NCBI GenBank assembly: GCA_963693285.1
Contig: OY848917.1
Span: 26,475,745 to 26,539,744, forward strand
Source: Xestospongia muta
Taxonomy: Eukaryota; Porifera; Demospongiae; Haplosclerida; Petrosiidae
Length of the DNA stretch: 64,000 nt
Direction of reading: 5' to 3'
In this document: positions 33,285 to 44,859 of the stretch, piece by piece
Layout: every line of letters starts with the position of its first letter
How positions within the stretch are numbered: position 1 is the stretch's first letter
Notes under the pieces: model-generated
Databases searched by the model: none
Told to the model about the DNA's origin: nothing
What the model saw: only the letters and a program-made list of their open reading frames with translations
Program-made: the position numbers and the translations under genes

Positions 33285-33380
33285 CAACAGACTGAGAGAT
33301 TAGAGGAGGCTGTAAAATATCTAAACAAAACTTAAGTGATTATGGTTCAAGATTTGAGAGTAGCAAATTTAGAGACTTCT
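33285..33380 (-). pseudogene. FRL internal relic
   Basis: The block containing CAAGATTTGAGAGTAGCAAA aligns with the FRL coding segment for residues about 113-132 (CAAGATATGAGAGCAGCTAA). It is a heavily decayed fragment upstream of the intact gene. Confidence 0.5.
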
Positions 33381-33648
33381 ACACCGTAAAAATTGATTGG
33401 TTGTTTTTTTTATTTTAAAAAATAATAGCAGTGCCAACAAAAACAGTAAATAACACTATGTACCTTTCATTATTATTTTACTATATAGTGTAAACTATAA
33501 CTGACGAGTACTACATTACATTAGTCTTGCAGACATTTATAAATAATATAGTGTGATAATATGTATATAATTATCTTCCAGCTATATTGCATTGAATCAA
33601 CATTTGTAAGTTAAAAAGAAAGTGTATAATACATTCTATTTTAGTATT

Positions 33649-33652
<4 letters not shown>

Positions 33653-33682
<30 letters not shown>
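33653..33682. repeat. (TA)n microsatellite
   Basis: About fifteen TA units inside a segment (33420-34130) that is duplicated at 55600-56218. The second copy has only a few TA units. Confidence 0.9.
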
Positions 33683-33688
<6 letters not shown>

Positions 33689-33879
33689 ATTTATTTATAT
33701 ATGAAATCAACATTTGTTCAAATAAACAAAACAGCTGCTGACACCATTGAAAGTGATAGCTATGGTGTCCCATTGAATATGAATGGAGATAGTGTTGGAG
33801 GAGATATGTGTATATTAATATATTTGAAGAAGCACTCAAAATAAAATGCATGTGCTTATAAAAACTTGTAAGATTGTTG

Positions 33880-34131
33880 CTATCTAACTTTACATTGGTT
33901 ACCATCCCAAAGCAAATCACTAGTATATAAGCATTGACTATTCCAGATAGGAACACCAGACTCACAGTAGTAGTCATTACTAACATACTGTGGTATAGTT
34001 TGTAAGCTAACACTGCTACATTGACAATCCTCCCAAGTACTTTGATTTTCATCTTGACAAGCTATAAATGTCCAAATATATTGACGAGGATTCATACCAT
34101 GTGTAATAGACACACCATCAACATAAGAAGA
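33880..34131 (-). pseudogene. FRL exon-like fragment, central part
   Basis: Encodes YVDGVSITHGMNPRQYIWTF to LLWDGNQCK, matching residues about 243-320 of the intact proteins, with no stop. On the minus strand it is preceded by the acceptor-like TCTTATTCACAG and followed by AAAGTTAGA, a possible weak donor. It may be an exon of an intron-containing paralogue, or a truncated copy. Substitutions (CQCSS for CPCNK) show it is older than the intact copies. Confidence 0.7.
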
Positions 34132-34195
34132 TACTGTGAATAAGAAAATACTCCATTAAAAATGTTTTGGATATATACTTTGATTCCAAATATTT

Positions 34196-34995
34196 AACCT
34201 CGCTGTGCGTGGGCGCAAAGCGAGGGTACTGTAGTCTGTCAGCGTGTGTGTGTGTTTGTGTGTGTGTGTGTCTGCACTGCCTGTTACCTTTGAACTACTA
34301 TAACTTGGCAACTGAAGCGTTAGCAGCTACCAACGTTTAGCAACGAATAGAAAAACACGTGAACATTACAACAGTAGTGTCAAGAACATCGTCAAAGAAA
34401 ACGAAAGCTTAAAACTCGCAAAAGAATTTTCAGGGTGCAGGGTCAAGGTGCCGTTTCTCGAAAGTAAAAAACTTAATGTGGAAATTTTTTAGTATACTGT
34501 AGAGAATCTTAGAGGAATAAGGATCAGCAAGACAGAAGGCCGTTGGTCGAAGCAATCGCTAGAAAAGTTCTGAAAAGTGTTTTGTCGATAATATATCGAT
34601 TTATATTTGTTTTACGGGACGTTTCCAAAGAACGCTTCCTTTTCAAGTTACAATAAATTTTGTATATGAAATATTGAAACATTTTAAAACGTCATGTAAA
34701 GGCTCAGAGAAACTTTTCATCACGAATTTAGCACTTAATCTTGCTTGGCAATTGAATGATACTATCACTTACTCAGTTACTGCTTCACAGACATGGTAAA
34801 GCTAGAAATCAAGCAACAATTAATGAGCATATACAGAATGACAAAGCTTACCATTTTATAACCACACCTTCTGGAATGTTAATAAATTTTCTTGCAATAA
34901 CAACATCATAGCTGAGCCTAAGCTGGCATAGGATTTATAAATAACTTAGAAACTGCAGCGAGGTTCTGCACTTTAGTGCCTTTCATTTTGATTTG
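34196..34995 (+). mobile_element. Unnamed interspersed repeat, copy 1
   Basis: Begins with a hairpin (CCTCGC, then GCGAGG, 34199-34226), then a (GT)n tract and about 700 bp of unique sequence, ending near GTGCCTTTCAT. The same sequence lies inverted at 49786-50703. There is no open reading frame and no obvious terminal inverted repeat. The class is unknown. Confidence 0.75.
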
Positions 34996-35394
34996 TGTGC
35001 GTGTGTGTGTGATAAATAATATTTTTCCAAATCCTTATAATACTAGTTTAATAATTATATATTATATTACAATAAGATCATAATGGCAGAGAGAAATTCA
35101 TTGATATGTGACATTAAATTTTTAAATAAATATTAGGATGGTGGTAAAACTTTGTTTTATTTCATCATGAATATAATTATAACTGATTCAGAACAAATAA
35201 AATTATGTCTCAAGCAGGGGTTACTCAATTCCAAGCTTTATAAAATCACTACTTTTATTTGCTAGTATTTAAGACTTGTAAAGGAGATACCTTAAGTGAA
35301 ATCTAAGGTTTCTCCTAAAAATAATCTTTAGAAGATTTATAGTTTTATAGTTATTTGAGAGCAAACAGAATACTAAGATAGTGTGAGCTGTCTA

Positions 35395-35800
35395 TCCTTT
35401 GTCACTATAAACTACAATAGAGCCATTATCAAAAGTAATATAAATATATCCTTCATCATTTGACATAAAGATAGGCAGGACATGATTTAGTAGGTACAGT
35501 TAGTATTGGTTCCTTTATTTTGCTATAGTCACATACATTGATACTATATGGACTGTCCTTGATATTGTCATTGTATAGCTGTAAATGAAGTAAATAACTA
35601 CCTTCAGATGTGGATGGGGCAATGATCAACTCATACATTCCTTCTTCCTTATAACATACACTAACCTCACTGACATTTGATGATGACTTGTCAGTTAGCT
35701 TTGAATAGATGACGAGGATCACGATAATAACCACCACAAAGTTTACAGTTAGTGGAAGTACTAGAGGGAACAGGAGCAGCAGGGATACGACTATCTTACG
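35395..35800 (-). pseudogene. TRIM-NHL internal-deletion pseudogene
   Basis: On the minus strand the first codons of the RING region (CKLCGGYYRDPR, 35710-35750) jump directly into the filamin domain (SKLTDKSSSNVSEVSV) and the first NHL residues. The RING remainder, both B-boxes and the coiled coil are lost. The gene's 5' flank is present up to about 35800 and the NHL repeats end at about 35395. The frame across the junction is shifted, so the short open frame begins with non-homologous residues. Confidence 0.85.
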
Positions 35801-37322
35801 GCGAACTCAGCCACTCTGTTGAAGTTAGCCTCACATTCCTGAGGACAAATATTTGACATTCTTGTGGTTTTGCTGTTGCGTGGGCTTTAATATTATCATT
35901 GGGTAGGCTGCCTAATGTTTGGAAGATTAAGAAATATATTTAAATATTTTTACTTTTATTTAAATAAACCAGACAAAGGTACCTGAGCAATACCAGTAAC
36001 AATATATATTGCTTTGTATAGCACTGAGAATGCATACTAATGCTAGATTGGTTATAATAGAAATAAAAAGTTAAGTTAAATATTATAACAATATATGAAT
36101 CACAAAACTTTACAACCAAATATATTTGTTTGTCAACAGAAACTTAATAAATGAAATAAACATTGAATTTTATCTTCAAATTTATTGCTGCAGAACTCAT
36201 TTCACTACCTAGGTGGAAACATTAGAAATAATACTTAAGATTGGTTGGAAACATCAAAGAGTGTTCATTTGTATGATCAACAGTTTACAATTAATACAAC
36301 TAACTGCACACCATAATAGGCCCACAATAATAAATTTTATTATTTTTCTTTTTATGCTGGGAGGAGAAAACTGTATTCAAAATACATGTAAATATGGTTA
36401 ATTGGTTTCAACTATCAAATTATTTCAATACAACGTCATAATGACTTGTCAAAATCAAAGTTGCTAACATCTGTAACAATACCAGAGTTAGTTTTCTCAC
36501 TCCATTTGATCCCTAAACGAGTTATCTTTAGTAGAGTTACTATTGAAGCATATCTGAGTCAAAAGTACAATTCAAGATCATATCATATTATTGGGATGAT
36601 TGTGAGCATTGAAATATGAAAATTGATGGTAAACTTGTTCCACCTTTACTAGATTCATCATGGTGAAGTGACTCATACAGGACACTGTATGAAATCAATA
36701 TATGAAATCAATATATTCTGTATGAAATCAATATATGCTTATCAATATTTATGTATACTTACTTAGACATTGGTTTGGTTAAAATTCAGAATAACTGGAT
36801 AGAGTATAATGACAATCATGTGAACTGCAACTATGATTACAACAAACACTGTCAATACATCTCAGTAAGGGATATGGACTTATAATTACTACTGTGCCTC
36901 TGTTCATTCCAATTAGGAAAACATTCATGTGAACTGCAACTATGATTACAACAAACACTGTCAATACATAAGGGATATGGACTTATAGATACAATACATA
37001 AGGGATATGGACTTATAGTTACTACTGTGTCTCTATGCATTCCAATTAGGAAAACATTGTTTTGGCATTATACAAGTCAAATGAAAGGGTATGAAAACAG
37101 TAGGCAATACTGAATTATGACATAAATGCTTTATGTAGGCTATACTGAAGACTTGTACAAAACCCCTATACTTGGATTGGGAAACTGTAAAAACTAATAA
37201 TTATCCTAGTAATTTAAAAATATATATTATATTCCATAGCATATATCTATAAGCAATTGTCAAGTTGATGATAAGGTGATGAACTTGCACAATTCCCTTT
37301 TTAAATTTTAGTTTTAATACAG
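35801..37322. other. Region upstream of the Ulp1-like gene
   Basis: Contains a direct duplication of about 110 bp (block GTGAACTGCAACTATGATT near 36820 and 36930). The first copy reads NCNYDYNKHCQYIS and ends in CTCAGTAAGG, a possible donor, so it could hold an upstream exon of the + strand gene that follows. Nothing else is recognisable. Confidence 0.4.
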
Positions 37323-40300
37323 GATTGGAATGATATCAAGAAACATGAAAAGTATAGGTCTTTAGTCCCAGGAAATTGGCTGTCATCAGACGTAAGTAGT
37401 TTGTATAATTAATACTGTATATATTTATGTATGCACATAAGTCATAGTTGATTATCTGAAAGCAATTTCACAATTTGTCCAGAGGGTAATGTTTTTATTT
37501 TGACTGAATTGATTATTACTTAGTCTAAAACACAGCGTGACATAAAGGTATGGGTAATCGATCCAACTTTCATACCAATTTTAAGAGCAAGAGGATATGA
37601 TGCAGTCACTAATATGTCTAAGGTAATGCTCTCTACTGTATGCTGCATAGGATTTCCTTCCAACAGAATCAAGACTTATCATCATATGACTTTGTTCTAT
37701 TTCCAGTTCATTTACCTCTGCACTGGATATTAATAGTAAATCAAAGCATTGTAATATATGACCTCATAACTACAACATTCATACACAGGTTGTTGACATA
37801 AATGCTAAGACTATATATGAAATTGACAGTTTGTATCAATCTTGTCCTCATATTGTAAATAACATTTGGTCAGTCCATATGTGAACTGTACAGACATCAC
37901 TGATGTTTTAGGTATTACATGTGTGGACTAAACAATCATAACCTACCAATTTATGATTGGAGTCATTGTGATTCCAAAGTAAGAACACATAAAGGCGAAC
38001 ACAAATTATAATGAAGCTTTCTTTCCTTCAATTAGAAAATTCATAGTCCGATGCAATATAATGGAACAGACTGTGGAGTTTCTTGTGTATGGTAATACAT
38101 AATGTGGAAACCTGTATAACAATGTCCATACATTACAAGCAGCAAAATGTTTTGTGAACAGACAAAAAATGACATTTACACAAGTAAATTTATATATTTT
38201 CCTATTCAATGTATTTGCAATGGTTATAGTTGGACACAAAGAAGGCCAGAAAGATAATATATATAGAGTTAACTACAAGTAAAGGTAACTGCAATAAAAA
38301 TTTTTAGCAAACTTAATGTCAATAAAAAAGAACTAATGGTGATTTCAACTGACAAAAATTTATCTGGTGCTAATGCTCTAATGTCAGTTGGCAATGTTAC
38401 ACATGGTGATGCATGTGATAACTTTGTGATGTCAGTTGGTAATGCCAAACTGACAATGACAGGACTCCAAGATCTACTGGATGATAAAACAGTACTGTCA
38501 TATGAAGTATAATAACTACATGAAAATAACATTACATCTTCTAACAAAATGCAGATTGTACACTTCTTCCTGCATGTTCTTACAACACTGAATAATAACA
38601 ATTTTAGTGAATACGATCCAGTAGGTAACACAAACAAGTAACATTTATTGACATAGATTTCTTTAAAAGGATGTTAAAAGTTTCACTGAAATAGTAGACA
38701 GTGCAGACATCCTACTATGTATGGATAAGGAGAAAAATGAGATCTTTGATTATTACAATCCGTGCTTCAATATGAAGGTGACACACTACTCATTTATTTT
38801 AGATCTAATATCATTACCTAAAAATAGAATCAAAGTGATGATGTGTATGTAATCTTCTGCCCAGCATTGGAAGATGGCTTCTTACTTGTAAGTAATCAAA
38901 CATGTACTTTACGCATTGATACAATTGTGTATATGAAACAGTATTCCTATCCTACAATGAAAACTGTAATTGTGTATAACCTCAATCATGACAAAGATAT
39001 TCATAATTCAGGAGAAAAACTTGTCAATACATTCAGGTAACAATAGAAACTAAATTATTTAACAGTGTGAGAAAATTTAAAAAATAATTAGAAAAGCAGT
39101 GGCGACATGGAAATGCTCAAGGGACAATGAAAAGAGAGTACTTAGCAAATGGAGCATTCAAGAAATCAAAGTAAGCATTGAATATAATCGAAAAAATTAA
39201 CATTGCCTATCTTAAGTGCAAGAATGATGAAAACAGGGAAAATAATGAACTTTGCAAGGTAATTCCATATTTACTAAACAGTCATCAAAAACCAACCATA
39301 TTAGCATTTTGGGTCTATCCTTGGAGTAGTGTACGATCAAAAAAAAGTAACTATGACACTTCTGTTTGTAATTTTATAACTCACCCATCCGCTATAGTAC
39401 AATACCGTCAAGAATTGGATACTAAATGTTAGGTATTTGACCTTTATAAAAATGATATAGGCAACTTATATCAATGTAGCTGTTTAGTGGCTAATGTAGA
39501 CAAGGAATCACTAAAAGAGTTTCCAGAGTATTTGAAAGCTGTAATGAGGCATGTTGAGCCAGGTACATGCAACAAACCTATGTATTATTTATTCTGTCTG
39601 GCATGTGCAGCATGTTGTGTGTGCCAGGCAATCCTATGATTGTTTTAAACAACTTATTAGCTTATAACTAGCTTGATTCTCTGGTGTTCCATAGTCATAG
39701 AAACCCTAATGGACAATGTTGCTAATTATATAATATTTGTAGCTCTAGTCATTGTTTGTCTGTGAAGTCAGTACCTTCTAAAGCAGTAATGATTTTTTCA
39801 ATAATAATCTTGTTTTTTGTCAAACATTTACATACACCAGAAATAGATGAACAAGATAATTACATGTCTATTCAAGGTACCTTAATTTAAGCCATTACCT
39901 TTCCATTTTGTATGAACACATTGTTCTATTTAGAAGATGCAAAATGTTCAGGAGCACTAGTAACAACAAATTATAATAAACCAAATGTACACTGTGATGA
40001 CCTCTACAGCAGTGACAGATATTGGGGAGAACAGTTTTTCATAGCCAAGTATCCCCGCCTTGAAAGAGAAGAAAGCGATGAGTAAGTTATAATGAGTGAG
40101 AGGTAACTATGTCCTATGTTTCCCTTTTTATCAGAGATTGTATATTTACAAGAACCTTCATAAGGTCCACTCTCAAAAAACATGAAGTAAGTTTAGTTTA
40201 AAACATGTATATAAATTTCTAATATTTAACAGACAACAATAAGACAACTGTACTTGAATATATGCCACAGTGATTACATCAAGCATAGGACACTTATGAT

Positions 40301-40397
40301 AAAGAGGTTCAATGACAAATGGCCAATCACTCTGAATGATATAGTAACAATAAATGGCATGCATAATCAAAAAGTGGTTATAGTTGCTAGAAGTTGA
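37323..40397 (+). CDS. Ulp1/C48-like cysteine protease gene with 20 short exons (5' incomplete)
   Basis: Exons joined with GT-AG sites and matching phases: 37323-37395, 37442-37485, 37524-37622, 37667-37735, 37789-37880, 37912-37978, 38036-38091, 38308-38506, 38555-38620, 38670-38777, 38828-38887, 38942-39036, 39092-39170, 39217-39258, 39282-39325, 39480-39562, 39841-39876, 39934-40081, 40135-40186 and 40233-40397 (TGA). They give 558 codons without a stop. The first seven exons encode a Ulp1-type (SUMO/Ub-like deconjugase) domain: NWLSSDVI, LHW with the catalytic His (37721-37723), EIDSL with Asp (37825-37827), and MQYNGTDCG with Gln (38054-38056) and Cys (38072-38074). The rest (LTMTGLQDLLDD, ILLCMDKEKNEIF, DDVYVIFCPALEDG) looks like a second, degenerate Ulp1-like unit with no catalytic His. 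The function of the C-terminus is unknown. It may be a host gene or transposon-derived. The start is not found. Confidence 0.6.
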
Positions 40398-40704
40398 GCA
40401 CTATCTAAAGGAAATAGAGAGTGATATAAAGTAGCAACCAATATATTTTCTGTCAGACTTCACAAAAACAAGAGTCTGGCCAGAGGTATTATCTGTATCA
40501 GTCTACCAAAATTATTAATTCAAATATATAGGTACTTACTACTCTATTAATGGAGAGGTTTAAAATAAATTACAAAGATGCAGTGAAGGCATATTTGTTA
40601 AGAGATATGCCATCCTCCTAATTATATTGTTATTTAAAGTTTTCGTATGTACATCAGAAAACATTTAGTAATGTGTATTAAAGTTCTTCAATCAAATGAA
40701 AAAT
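40398..40704. other. Short spacer after the Ulp1-like gene
   Basis: AT-rich DNA that probably holds the 3' UTR. Nothing coding is supported. Confidence 0.4.
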
Positions 40705-41037
40705 CAAAAATTTTTATTTTTGCTGAGCTATCAAGGTGTACAGTTGATTGTATTAATCATATTCAGTCCAGACTATTGCAAGAGCAGGTGGGGTGTCTCC
40801 GCCCAGCAAAAATGTAAAATGTTGAAAATTTTATTTTTGCTTAGCTATTAAGGTGTACAGTTTATTGTATTAATCATATTCACATATATTTTCAAAAGAC
40901 AATTGCAGTCGAGACCATTGCAAGAGTAGGTAGGGTGTCTCCGCCCAGCATAAATGAAAAATGTTAAAAAATTTATTTTTGCTGAGCTATTAAGGTGTAA
41001 AGTTGATCATATTAATCATATTCACATGTATTTTCAA
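40705..41037. repeat. Tandem repeat (about 130-150 bp, 2.3 copies) abutting an FRL relic
   Basis: Three starts of TTTTTGCTGAGCTAT-like sequence and two copies of GGTGTCTCCGCCCAGCA. The last partial unit ends CACATGTATTTTCAAAG, exactly where FRL coding similarity begins. The G/C-rich GTCTCCGCCCAGC block stands out against the AT-rich background. Confidence 0.8.
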
Positions 41038-41281
41038 AGTTATAACTTTTTAGTTCATTTGGACAGTTATTTCCAGGTTCATTCATGTTAATATATCCTG
41101 TTCTCATCCATCCACCCTTACCATCACATTGACCCTCCATATCACAATAGACAGAGATTAGTGAGCCATTAGAAGCTGGTATTGTATAGTATAATATAGA
41201 TACTGTTAACTTAAGTTTTGTATTAGCTGTCAATACAACATCAAAAGAGAAAAATAGAACTGATAGAACAAGAAGAACCAT
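41012..41281 (-). pseudogene. FRL mini-gene: signal peptide fused to the fibrinogen core by deletion
   Basis: An open 89-codon frame starts at the FRL ATG (41281) with the signal peptide (MVLLVLSVLFFSFDVVLTA). After a short shifted stretch (TKLKLTVSIL) it continues at YYTIPASNGS and runs through the VYCDM/GGWMR core to about KSYNFEN, where it meets the tandem repeat. About 105 residues between the signal peptide and core are deleted and the C-terminal half is gone. The 5' flank is the conserved FRL one, so it could be transcribed. Most likely a pseudogene, but a small secreted product is formally possible. Confidence 0.75.
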
Positions 41282-41745
41282 AGTTACAGCTCTATAAGGA
41301 GAGTAAATGATATAGATACTGTTAACTTAAGTTTGTATGACTGAGGATAAAACAAATTGTTATATATAGTCTTAAAATTATCTCCAGAATACATGTGCAT
41401 GGTAGAGCCAACAAAAAATAGTACTATGTGTGAATATTTCAATTATAATATCTAAGGCATTGAGATTGAAATTTTAAATAGACAAAAACAAAAGTATTAA
41501 CAGAAGTCCAACTGGACAGTCTGGGATTAGCATATGATCCCTCCCTTTTGAACCCTAATCATTTAAAATTAAAGTATGTAGTCACAGGTTCAGACTGTTT
41601 CTCTGGGCAAGGTCCAAATTTGACTCGGATTATAACTCACTGGACTTCCATATAATCTCAAACCATATTAAAAACCCTATATATATGATTGATCACAAGT
41701 AGATTGCTAACAATATTGCAATATATATAAATTGTATCAACAGTT

Positions 41746-41800
41746 GCTTGCATGGACAGTACTTTCAACTGTCCATGCAAATTACTGTTCATATTAAAAT
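41746..41800. other. Conserved hairpin upstream of FRL copies
   Basis: TTGCATGGACAGT and ACTGTCCATGCAA form a perfect 13-bp stem around a 7-base loop, with outer bases ACAGT/ACTGT also able to pair. Homologous hairpins occur at 33209-33263, 53659-53713 and 54587-54644. Confidence 0.75.
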
Positions 41801-41839
41801 ATCCCACTCATCCCTTACCATTATATCATATCAACACAG

Positions 41840-42465
41840 CTGAGAGATTAGAGGAGGTTGTAAAGCACCCAAACAAAACTGAAGTGATTACTTTTCAAGA
41901 TTTGAGAGTAGCAAATTTAGAGACTTCTACACTGTAAAAATTGATTAGTTGTATTAACTAATACATGGTTATAGATATTGTATATACAAAATGTAAACAT
42001 AATACTATTTTGATTACTAATGTACTATGAGATTGATGGTTTTGTAGCTACATAAACAGTAGTACATTAGTAATGAAAACACGCAGTATTATCCAATTGC
42101 AACCTGTATAACTAAATGATAGTTAAATCAACCATCATTCTTTACACTGTAACATTCCAATAGTTAATTACACCAAGGCTCAAAGTTGTTATGAGATACA
42201 AAAATCTCAGCCATTTTTTGGCTGAATGTGTAGAACTTTATATCATTGTTAATGCACTTCTCTCCAGTACATGTAATACTGTCATCATCAATGGGAGTAG
42301 ACAATACTGTAAAGACTCTGATGAGAGAATAGGAACATTTGAATGCAAGGAATGCAATTTGACATCAACAATTTGTCAATGAGCTGGTATAATTTGTAAT
42401 AGTTGTCAATACAACACCAAAAGAGAAAGATAAACCTGCTAGCCTGAGAAGAAGATTGTTATTTG
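41840..42465 (-). pseudogene. FRL relic: 5' part plus internal part
   Basis: The minus strand at 42168-42465 gives a damaged signal peptide and the VFTVLSTPIDDDSITCTGEK segment up to NNFEPW, with one internal stop. A second piece at 41840-41942 matches the region around residue 115-135. The arrangement recurs at 53750-54310 and 54680-55295. Confidence 0.7.
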
Positions 42466-42469
42466 CAAT

Positions 42470-43424
42470 TGCTGTAAACAATTTCATACATAATACCTTT
42501 CACACTACAATAATGTTAATACATTATCAGATATGCAGCTGACAAAGTATGTGGTTGAAAAAAGCCTATTGACATGTACTTAATTATTGTATATACATTC
42601 ATAATTGGTGTAATTGCTTTAAAGTATAGATTCAAGTAATCATTAAGTAATTATAACATCTCTGATGTGTGTATAATTGAATTGACCAAGGCCAATCATG
42701 ACAATAATTGTATGACTGAAGATAAAATAAACTGATACATGTTATTTTATTTCTAGAATACTAAAAATAGTAGCAGTGCCAACAAAAACAGTAAATAACA
42801 CTATGTACCTTTCATTATTATTTTACTATATAGTATATTTCAATATTCTAAGACTTGTAGTTCTCAAACATAAATAACTCTAGCCTCAGGAATATTAAAG
42901 CAATCATAAGATCATTCAAAATTATCCTAATTTTTTCTCCATGAAATTAATCCAATTTATTGTCCTGCTATATAGTATAGTTTTATTATGATATTATGAT
43001 ACATCTACTCATACTAACACATCAATGTTGTCATATATAGCATCAGTAATTTAACCAATGTGCATGCATTATAACTCACTATAATATACTCTTTACTACA
43101 TTGAAAAGATATTAGGTGAAATAATGAACAGTTTAATTTTGCACTTGATACTATGAAGACCAAACCACACTCTGAATGAACAATAAAAGACAAGGTCAGT
43201 CAGTACATATAACTATTATACACACATGTCTAATAATATACGATATATATATATAAATTATATAGATGAATGAAAAATTACGAAGAGGAGATCATTTTTA
43301 TTCAATATTGCTAGATAAAATGAAAGATCTTATGTGACTATAATATACTCTTTACATTATAGGTTCAAAATATACTAGGTGAAATAACGAACATTTTAAC
43401 ATTCATATTGTATAATCAATTTAC
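42470..43424. other. Non-coding duplicated flanks
   Basis: The part at 42480-42840 is duplicated at 55310-55660. The part at 43130-43210 matches the TRIM copy A downstream flank (24980-25070). No gene is seen. Confidence 0.6.
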
Positions 43425-43780
43425 GGTCTATGATCATTACATAAAGTGAATTATATACACACTGTAGTAACCTTAACTACTCTACTTTTCTTCAACACAG
43501 TTTAATTAATTAAGATTCTTCTTTCAGATATGGAACCTAGAGTCAAGTAGTGGATTGTTTGTATATTATGAAATCCATTAATACTTGTTAATAATAGATT
43601 TTGGATTCTTTAGTTTATTGATGTGAATGCTATTTTAAATTGTATGACTGAGGATAAAACAAATTGTTATGTATAGTTTTAAAATTATCTCAAGAATACA
43701 TGTGCATGGTAGAGCCAACAAAAATAGTGCTATGTGTGAATATTTCAAGTATAATTTCTAAGGGATTGCGATATGAAAGC
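43425..43780 (-). other. Empty FRL locus: 3' flank fused to 5' flank
   Basis: 43425-43631 matches the FRL 3' flank at about 31190-31410. At about 43632 it switches to the FRL 5' flank (GTATGACTGAGGATAAAAC) found upstream of the intact genes. The coding region is absent. Confidence 0.7.
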
Positions 43781-44859
43781 TATATAACAACATTAAACAG
43801 CAAATGAGTATATGAATAAAGTTAAAAATAAGTATCATGAGTAGAGTTATTGATAAAGAAAAAAGATGTCAAGTTCAAGCTTAAACAAAGTTTTAAGATA
43901 TCTAAAAATGCCCAGAGCTTAATTAGTACTAGAAAAGAGTGGAACATTAAGGGTGTCAATGGTCATTCAACCTTAACCTGACCAATCATATTGCAGCATG
44001 CAACTAACACGATTAAATTCGAGTGTTTAACTACAAAATGTCTGTTCAAGTGCTTGTATATTGCTCTCTATTGTTGAAGTTTAGAATTTTATATAAGGAC
44101 TTTTATTCCAAATGGCTTTGTCTTTGTAAAATTTACATAGAGCAGACAAAACAATTTTGTATGTTCTTTAAGTGATCATGAGTTAATGTGTAAGAACAAA
44201 ACAGCAGTATTGAGCAGAGGTCAATTAAGTTACCACTGAATTATTTACTAGACAAATCTTATTAAAGAGAACATACTAAGGAAGAAGCAAAATTAAACTC
44301 AAACGGCCTCTGACACACTGCAACTTTTTCTCCTTGAAATATTCACTTGATTGATCCAATTTGAAGTGGTTCTAAAAGGAGGAATAAGAATAACAACAGT
44401 CTGTAATGTACGTAATGTACCACAAGACAATATCTATTAAGAATATTCATACCCTAATATTATCAAGTAGGTTTGTTCGCCACCTACTAGTATGGCAATC
44501 AAAACAATTTTATCTTGAAGGCGAAAAATAGCGGCATTATTACGTTATTTAATTATTTACTAAACAAATTCCTTTAAGGAGAACCTACCTAGGAAGAATT
44601 CTCAAACTCAAATAGCCCCTGATACGGAGTAGCTATTTCTCCACTGTAAAGGGAAAAGAGGGAAGACCTCAGTGATAGGAATGCTCACGTGAATGATCAA
44701 AATGGGATGGAGACTAGAGTAAAGCATTGTGTAGATAGTATACTATCTTATCTATGCAGTATTCTACTCTAGTGTAAACCATGTGAGCTTTGAAAGTTAT
44801 CGTAACCATATCTACAACTATCACGACACATCACTCATTGTTGCTGATCATGACTGTTT
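43781..44859. other. Region without a recognised gene
   Basis: AT-rich DNA. The TTATTTACTAnACAAATxxxTTAA-type segment at 44240 and 44560 occurs twice in similar form, with CTCAAACGGCC/CTCAAATAGCC nearby, which suggests a diverged duplication. Nothing coding is supported. Confidence 0.4.

Noticed and set aside
34228..34275. (GT)n tract as an independent microsatellite
   Set aside because: It is an internal part of the unnamed interspersed repeat, present in both copies.
37736..37788. Read-through of the fourth Ulp1-like exon (VNQSIVIYDL)
   Set aside because: It resembles a protein by chance. Splicing 37735 to 37789 gives the family-like ILIVVDINAKTIYEIDSL and keeps phase.
39326..39432. Extension of the frame 39178-39432 as coding
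   Set aside because: Other exon choices (39217-39258, 39282-39325, 39480-39562) keep phase with the flanking exons. The long frame ends in a stop without joining them.
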